Assembly: GCF_008923245.1 (NCBI RefSeq)
Contig: NZ_WBOS01000021.1
Span: 1 to 63,077, forward strand
Reading direction: 5' to 3'
Length of the DNA stretch: 63,077 bases
Source: Cytobacillus depressus
Lineage (GTDB): Bacteria > Bacillota > Bacilli > Bacillales > Cytobacillaceae
The position numbers and the translations under genes are program-made. The notes beneath the pieces are model-generated. The model saw nothing but the letters and a program-made list of their open reading frames with translations, did not search any database and was not told the DNA's origin. Positions within the stretch are counted from its first letter, which is position 1. Each line of letters begins with the position of its first letter. Positions 58,999 through 63,077 of this stretch are shown here, one piece after another.

Positions 58999-59037
58999 AA
59001 GGCGATTCTTCTATCTACATGAAGAATCGCCTTTTTT
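58999..59037. terminator. Terminator between brnQ and csbA
   Basis: AAGGCGATTCTTC pairs perfectly with GAAGAATCGCCTT, flanked by A and T runs, serving both convergent genes. Confidence 0.85.
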
Positions 59038-59044
59038 GCATGAT

Positions 59045-59278
59045 TTAAGGATTACTTTTTGTTTGAGGCTTCATCCGATTCGCATACCAGAAGCCAGCAG
59101 TCAGTGAAAACGCATCGACAACGATGAGCCAAATGGAATCTGTGTACCCTTTATAAACAGAAGCTGCAATTAATGCTACCGTCAATACAAGTCCAATTAC
59201 CCGATTATACGCCACTCTCGTAAACAGCACCACTAGGAGACCAGGCAGTAGCAGAGCTGATAGGTATTTCAATAACAA
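59045..59278 (-). CDS. csbA: General stress membrane protein CsbA
   Basis: A 77-residue protein with three hydrophobic helices (about residues 3-20, 26-45 and 50-66), matching B. subtilis CsbA in length, in VVLFTRVAYNRV and in the KGYTDS turn. CsbA is a sigma-B-controlled protein of unknown function. The start is a TTG at 59278 with AAGGTG 6 bases upstream. In B. subtilis csbA is next to uvrBA; here the GntR gene and brnQ separate them. A sigma-B-like -10 lies upstream. Confidence 0.85.
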   Translation of the reverse strand: MLLKYLSALLLPGLLVVLFTRVAYNRVIGLVLTVALIAASVYKGYTDSIWLIVVDAFSLTAGFWYANRMKPQTKSNP

Positions 59279-59349
59279 TGATTACACCTTCTTTTTCATA
59301 TGAAATAGAAAAACCAACGACACCATTCTTTTCTATAAGATAACATAGA

Positions 59350-59374
59350 ATACCCCGTCACGATAGGGTTTACA
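59350..59374 (-). promoter_or_regulatory. Candidate sigma-B promoter for csbA
   Basis: On the minus strand TGTAAA (59369-59374), 13 bases, GGGTAT (59350-59355). The -10 is a perfect sigma-B box; the -35 is a partial match to GTTTAA. Confidence 0.55.
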
Positions 59375-59459
59375 AGATTATTCCTCCTTGTAGCATAGGA
59401 TAAACCGAATATATCCGTACACACTATTGGTATATTCGCATATTAAGGAGGCAGAAAAC

Positions 59460-59732
59460 ATGGCGAGAAGAAAGCGCCGCCTACTCGTACCTGATTCAAG
59501 AGGGGCTTTAGATCAGTTCAAGAATAAAGTTATGGCCAATGAAGGATATCAAGTTGACTCAGAGAATCCTGACCATGTGAAGTTTGAAGTAGCTGATGAG
59601 GTTGGTGTGCCTCTAAATAGGGGCTATAATGGACGTTTAACTTCAAGGGAAGCAGGGAAAGTTGGCGGAAAAATTGGCGGGAGCATGGTGAAGGAGCTTG
59701 TCCGCATGGCACAGGAACAAATGAAGAAATAA
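59460..59732 (+). CDS. Small acid-soluble spore protein, alpha/beta type
   Basis: A 90-residue DNA-binding SASP made in the forespore. The family core is present: LDQFKNKV, the GPR protease region FEVADEVGVPL, LNRGYNGRLTSREAGKVGGKIGG and MVKELVRMAQEQ. The N terminus (MARRKRR) is more basic and the stretch between LDQFK and the protease site longer than in the major SspA/SspB proteins, so this is a minor member. AAGGAGG is 9 bases before the ATG. A weak sigma-G-like pair (GGATA and CACACTA, 17 bases apart, 59398-59426) lies upstream. Confidence 0.88.
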   Translation: MARRKRRLLVPDSRGALDQFKNKVMANEGYQVDSENPDHVKFEVADEVGVPLNRGYNGRLTSREAGKVGGKIGGSMVKELVRMAQEQMKK

Positions 59733-59844
59733 ACTATAGAGCTGGAACTGACAGCTGGCAAAATGGTGTCTAACAACCCCCTCAGTTACTCACTTTGAAA
59801 ATAGCTAAAGAATTTATTAATAGGGTAAGGATTCATCTAATTAA

Positions 59845-59878
59845 GAAGGGTAACTTCTTTGAATGAGAAGTTACCCTT
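59845..59878 (-). terminator. Terminator overlapping the end of the acetolactate-synthase-like gene
   Basis: AAGGGTAACTTCT pairs perfectly with AGAAGTTACCCTT across a 7-base loop; the stop codon TAA lies in the first arm. The following T run is short. Confidence 0.65.
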
Positions 59879-61454
59879 TCTCCAGCTGAATTTCAATAAG
59901 TGTCAATTCCTTCTGCTTTAACGCTTCATCAAGCATGCTTTCGAATTCCTGTAAATCGGCAGGCCGTACTCCTTTTATGCCAAAGCTTTTTGCAAGCTGG
60001 ACAAAATCAGGATTTCCAAAAGAGGTTCCGTACGTATTGCCGAATTGCTTCATCATCATTTGTTCTTCGAGCTTTAGCTTTGAGTCATTGAGGATAATGA
60101 TCACGAATGATAGTCCTAATCTTGCTGCTGTCTCTATTTCGGCAAAATTCATGAGGGCTCCGCCGTCGCCCGTTATACAAATAACCGGGTCCTCCGAGCG
60201 TGCTAGTTTTGCGCCGATTGAGCCAGGGATCGCAATTCCCATCGTTGCCAATCCATTCGACATAATTAATTTATTGGGACCCTTTGGCTGAAAGGTTCTT
60301 GCAATCGACACCTTATGAGCGCCTACATCCGAAACGACAATCGTCTTTTCACAGGAGCGCTTTTCAATCGATTGTAAAATGGATGTCATAGACAGTGTAG
60401 AAGTTTTCACGTCATTCAAAAAGTATGCCTGCCTTATTTTTTCCCGTAAATTCCCGGAAGGTTCCCACGACTTGGGCATGACTTCAACGTCGTTAATTGC
60501 TTGAAACATCTCCTTCAAATTTCCAGCGAGCTCAGCCTGTACAGGATAATACTCATCGGATTCTGCGGGAACCGTATGAATATGAATAACCGGCACCTTC
60601 TTCTTATTCCATTCCTTCGGTAGCTGCTCCACAAAATCAAATCCAACTATGATGAGCAAATCCGCCTCCTTCAATCCTGGAAGCACTTTATCCTGTTCCT
60701 TAAAGCCAAAAGTGAAATAGTTTTGCGAGTGGTCTTTAGGCAGAATTCCTTTCGCCTTGATGCTATGCGTGACAGGTGCCTGAAGACGATCGATAAATGC
60801 TTTCACCCCATTCACCGCGTCCTCCCTTACCACACCATTTCCAATAACGATAAAAGGTTTTTGACTATTGTTAATCAGATTGATGGCTGCTTGAATTTCC
60901 TCATTCGTTGGGACGCATTTCGGAAGCGGTCTCGCATTCATGGCATTATTCAGTATCAGTTGCGCTGCTAAATTTTCCGGCAATTCAACCATGACAGCTC
61001 CCGGCTTTTCCATCTGGGCTATTCGAAAAGCTTTGTTTATCACTTCGGCGATTGTTTGCGAATCCTTGATTTGCACACTCCACTTCGTTGCAGGCGCATA
61101 TATTTTTACTAGATCCAAATATTGATGGGACTCCTTATGCTGTCTGTCCAATCCGGCCTGTCCGATCAACGCCACAACGGGTGAAAAGTCGAGCGTGGCA
61201 CTCGCGATTCCCGTTAATAAATTTGTCGCCCCCGGTCCTAAAGTGGACATACACACACCAGCTTTATGGGACAGCCTTCCATACACATCAGCCATAAAAG
61301 CTGCTCCCTGCTCATGCCTTGTATTCACAAATTGAATTTGCTTTGATTTCGACAGAGAATCGACTAGATCCAGCGTCTCCTTTCCCATAATGCCAAAAAT
61401 ATATTCCACACCTTCATTTTCCAAACATCGAACGAGCACATCGGTCGCTTTCAT
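59871..61454 (-). CDS. Acetolactate synthase large-subunit-like ThDP enzyme
   Basis: A 527-residue thiamine-diphosphate enzyme. The N-terminal Pyr domain has EYIFGIMGKETLDLVD and the catalytic Glu in NTRHEQGAAFMADVYGR near residue 50; the middle domain spans about 190-320; the PP domain has the cofactor motif GDGGALMNFAEIETAARLG with the closing ILND. The family includes acetolactate synthase, acetohydroxyacid synthase and related decarboxylases. No small regulatory subunit, alsR or alsD is adjacent, so the true reaction is unsure. GGAGG lies 5 bases before the ATG at 61454. Confidence 0.8.
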   Translation of the reverse strand: MKATDVLVRCLENEGVEYIFGIMGKETLDLVDSLSKSKQIQFVNTRHEQGAAFMADVYGRLSHKAGVCMSTLGPGATNLLTGIASATLDFSPVVALIGQAGLDRQHKESHQYLDLVKIYAPATKWSVQIKDSQTIAEVINKAFRIAQMEKPGAVMVELPENLAAQLILNNAMNARPLPKCVPTNEEIQAAINLINNSQKPFIVIGNGVVREDAVNGVKAFIDRLQAPVTHSIKAKGILPKDHSQNYFTFGFKEQDKVLPGLKEADLLIIVGFDFVEQLPKEWNKKKVPVIHIHTVPAESDEYYPVQAELAGNLKEMFQAINDVEVMPKSWEPSGNLREKIRQAYFLNDVKTSTLSMTSILQSIEKRSCEKTIVVSDVGAHKVSIARTFQPKGPNKLIMSNGLATMGIAIPGSIGAKLARSEDPVICITGDGGALMNFAEIETAARLGLSFVIIILNDSKLKLEEQMMMKQFGNTYGTSFGNPDFVQLAKSFGIKGVRPADLQEFESMLDEALKQKELTLIEIQLEKG

Positions 61455-61677
61455 ATGATCCTCCAAACTTGATTTTTTCAAAGCACATCCATCATAGTTT
61501 GGCCAATTGTTTTAGTATCATTAAAAAGAAGCAAAAAAATAAGAACCGCATAAGCTAGTTCCCAAACTGCATTCTTAATTATGAGATTGTGTACTTTTCC
61601 TTACTAATTGCGGAAAGTAGATAGAAACTTACATACTCATTTTTGTCTTCTTTATCGTTAAATTACAAAAACATCAC
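61455..61677. other. Gene-free stretch between the ThDP enzyme gene and the Zur region
   Basis: No gene, repeat or clear promoter is visible. A weak GAAC/GTTC hairpin with a T run occurs near 61530-61555 and is not convincing. Confidence 0.35.
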
Positions 61678-61698
61678 AAATCATAATCATTACGTTTT
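61678..61698 (+). promoter_or_regulatory. Zur box 1 (upstream of the -35)
   Basis: CATAAT-C-ATTACG with AAAT and TTTT flanks: a 10-1-10 inverted repeat close to the Bacillus Zur box (CGTAAT-N-ATTACG), one half-site degenerate. It lies 3 bases before the -35 box. Confidence 0.7.
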
Positions 61699-61701
61699 AT
61701 A

Positions 61702-61730
61702 TTGACGGAACATTTAAAACATAGTATATT
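61702..61730 (+). promoter_or_regulatory. Sigma-A promoter of the ZinT-like gene
   Basis: TTGACG (61702-61707) and TATATT (61725-61730), 17 bases apart, placed between two Zur boxes. Confidence 0.75.
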
Positions 61731-61740
61731 CATTAAAGTG

Positions 61741-61763
61741 TAAATAGTAATCATTACGATTTA
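61741..61763 (+). promoter_or_regulatory. Zur box 2 (at the transcription start)
   Basis: AGTAAT-C-ATTACGATTTA preceded by TAAAT: a near-perfect Zur box (consensus AAATCGTAAT-N-ATTACGATTT, one deviation) just downstream of the predicted start point, where bound Zur would block RNA polymerase. Confidence 0.85.
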
Positions 61764-61800
61764 GATTTATTATTAAAAAGGAAAAGGAGATATATTATTT

Positions 61801-62535
61801 ATGAAAAAGAAACTTATCCAATCAATACTTGTGTTTTTCTTATTAGGTATAGTCCTTACAGGCTGTCAAGAAAAAGTAGATACACCCGTCGAAAATGCTT
61901 CCTCAGATACTGTACCTACTTCCTCTGATTCTAATTCTGAATCTACAGAAGGTACTAATCATAGTCATAACCATAATCACGGTGATGAAAAGCAGAAAGA
62001 AATATATTCAGGGATATTTGAAGATGACGAAGTTGAAGATAGGGAATTATCAGATTGGGAAGGAGATTGGCAATCAGTCTATCCATACTTATTAGATGGA
62101 ACTTTAGATGAGGTCTTACAGAAAAAAGTAGAAACAAACAAAGATAAAACCTTTGAAGAGTATAAAGAATATTATAAGGTGGGGTATGAAACAGACATTG
62201 AACGAATCGTTATAAAAGATGATACGATGACATTTTACAAAAATGGAGAAGGAAAAACAGGAGAATATAAGTATCATGGATACGAAATTTTGACTTATGA
62301 ATCCGGAAATAGAGGCGTACGTTATTTATTTGACTTAGTTGGAGAAGTAGATGGTGTACCAAAACATGTTCAATTCAGTGATCATAGTATTTATCCAACA
62401 AAAGCAGAACATTATCATATTTATTTTGGAGATGAAGATCATGACACTCTTTTAAATGAATTAAACAATTGGCCAACTTATTATTTTTCTAATCTAAGTG
62501 GAGAAGATATTGTAAAAGAAATGAATGCACATTAA
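61801..62535 (+). CDS. zinT: ZinT/YodA-family metal-binding lipoprotein
   Basis: A 244-residue lipoprotein. The signal peptide KKKLIQSILVFFLLGIVLTGC ends in the lipobox LTGC (Cys22), which Lgt would modify. A Ser/Thr-rich linker and a His-rich loop, HSHNHNHGD, follow, as in AdcA-type zinc scavengers. From about residue 65 the ZinT domain starts (DREL-SDWEGDWQSVYPYL) and continues to EHYHIYFGD and the C-terminal NNWPTYY, with conserved metal-binding His. It probably captures zinc at the cell surface for an ABC importer. Two Zur boxes flank its promoter. Confidence 0.92.
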   Translation: MKKKLIQSILVFFLLGIVLTGCQEKVDTPVENASSDTVPTSSDSNSESTEGTNHSHNHNHGDEKQKEIYSGIFEDDEVEDRELSDWEGDWQSVYPYLLDGTLDEVLQKKVETNKDKTFEEYKEYYKVGYETDIERIVIKDDTMTFYKNGEGKTGEYKYHGYEILTYESGNRGVRYLFDLVGEVDGVPKHVQFSDHSIYPTKAEHYHIYFGDEDHDTLLNELNNWPTYYFSNLSGEDIVKEMNAH

Positions 62536-62587
62536 TTTTTCCATAATCCCCCTCTTTTAGTTCGCTAGTAAAATATATAACTTTAGA

Positions 62588-62626
62588 AACGTCATTTTAA
62601 AGAAGTTTGATTAAAATGGCGTTTTT
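62588..62626 (+). terminator. Terminator of the ZinT-like gene
   Basis: AACGTCATTTTAA pairs with TTAAAATGGCGTT (one G-T pair), followed by five T. Confidence 0.8.
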
Positions 62627-62694
62627 TATTATAAAATTTGATCAATTTTTATCTCGAACTCAACTTAAAATAGGTATTTTTTCAATTCCCCTTG

Positions 62695-62810
62695 GGATTC
62701 TTCCTCCATTAATTGCGCTTAAAATATGCCTTAAATTGAACTTGGGCGCAATATCCTTGTTCCAGGATTACGCCCGATGGTTTACACTTCTTCAGGAGTC
62801 TTACACAAAT
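62695..62810. repeat. Possible repeat element with strong hairpin
   Basis: A GC-richer island in AT-rich DNA with GGGCG-N-AAT..TCCT pairing to AGGAT..CGCCC (62744-62775). It encodes no supported protein; a 72-codon reading frame across it has no ribosome site. It may be a remnant of a mobile repeat. Confidence 0.35.
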
Positions 62811-62811
62811 A

Positions 62812-62865
62812 TAAAAAGAGGCTAATCAAAAAAGTCTTTGAATAACGACTCTTTAAAATAGCCTC
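62812..62865 (-). terminator. Terminator after the HU gene
   Basis: On the minus strand GAGGCTA pairs with TAGCCTC, with an inner AAGAGTC/GACTTTT stem, and a TTTTTA tract follows, about 95 bases after the HU stop codon. Confidence 0.55.
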
Positions 62866-62959
62866 ACAGAATTACGCTCTTTAGTAGAACAAACTATTAT
62901 TACTAATTTTTGAGTTCTTTTCTTCTCATACCAAAGTTATTTACTGTTAAGATATCTTA

Positions 62960-63077
62960 TTATTTAACAGCTTCTTTTAATTCCTTGCCTGGCTTAAAAG
63001 CAGGAACCTTAGAAGCAGCAATATCTATTTCTTCACCGGTTTGTGGATTACGACCTTTTCTAGCTGAACGTTCGCGT
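62960..63077 (-). CDS. hup: DNA-binding protein HU, 3' part only
   Basis: The last 39 codons of a histone-like HU protein; the 5' part lies beyond the window end. The visible part reads RERSARKGRNPQTGEEIDI and then AASKVPAFKPGKELKEAVK, which covers the DNA-binding beta-arm (RNPQTGE) and the C-terminal helix with the conserved PAFKPGK. HU is a small dimeric nucleoid protein. The gene ends with two consecutive TAA codons. Confidence 0.95.
   Translation of the reverse strand, partial: RERSARKGRNPQTGEEIDIAASKVPAFKPGKELKEAVK

Noticed and set aside
62607..62825. 72-codon open reading frame
   Set aside because: It runs from a terminator hairpin through a repeat-like segment into another terminator, lacks a ribosome binding site and resembles no known family.

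Overview
The window reads as chromosome of a low-GC, endospore-forming Bacillaceae member. It carries crh, hprK, cggR, csbA, sigL, an alpha/beta-type SASP gene, yvc/yvo/yvl genes and a typical Bacillus tmRNA. Gene order follows the Bacillus subtilis ssrA-smpB-rnr-estA-secG, eno-to-cggR, clpP-crh-whiA-yvcK-rapZ-yvcI-trxB-yvcD-his, yvoF-ppaX-yvoD-lgt-hprK and uvrAB/csbA neighbourhoods, as I recall them. I cannot name the species from sequence alone. No rRNA, intact insertion sequence, prophage or CRISPR array is visible.

Layout. 1-4000: accessory genes (HAD phosphatase, divergent EamA exporter and LysR regulator, reductase-like protein). 4050-8750: trans-translation and RNA decay (ssrA, smpB, rnr), esterase, secG. 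8900-9960: a NERD-domain protein whose 3' end runs into a 21-bp repeat array. 10000-17400: the glycolytic cluster eno-gpmI-tpiA-pgk-gap-cggR with a clear CggR operator. 17400-24240: glutaredoxin-like gene, sigL, tRNA-Arg, clpP (sigma-B and CtsR-type signals), crh-whiA-yvcK-rapZ-nudix. 24600-30100: helD, trxB, a TPR protein. 30250-34700: an island relative to B. subtilis, holding a 52-bp tandem array, a methyltransferase, a threonine aldolase and a lysine-riboswitch-controlled permease. 34770-41400: the complete his operon, with a 143-bp MITE-like element inside it and an inverted copy beyond its end. 41800-46000: yvoF-ppaX-yvoD-lgt-hprK. 46400-50800: nagB, a spore-type amidase, a sigma-W type yvl cluster. 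51000-56000: uvrBA. 56300-63077: GntR regulator, brnQ, csbA, SASP, acetolactate-synthase-like enzyme, Zur-controlled ZinT lipoprotein, and the end of an HU gene.

How the genes work together. Carbon flow is a theme: the lower glycolytic enzymes are controlled by CggR, while Crh, HprK and YvcK belong to carbon-catabolite control and carbon-dependent cell-envelope control. Stress control is the second theme: CtsR/sigma-B on clpP, sigma-B on csbA, a LexA-like box at uvrB and a sigma-W promoter on the yvl genes. Amino-acid supply (his operon, lysP, brnQ) is the third.

The most unusual material is intergenic. It comprises a 52-bp hairpin tandem array with diverged relatives at two other loci, two five-unit ATATCCGCC arrays phased at about 21 bp, a MITE-like family linked to the his operon whose central hairpin shows a paired base change in a distant relative, and several other structured repeats. 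I could not search databases, so novelty is unproven.
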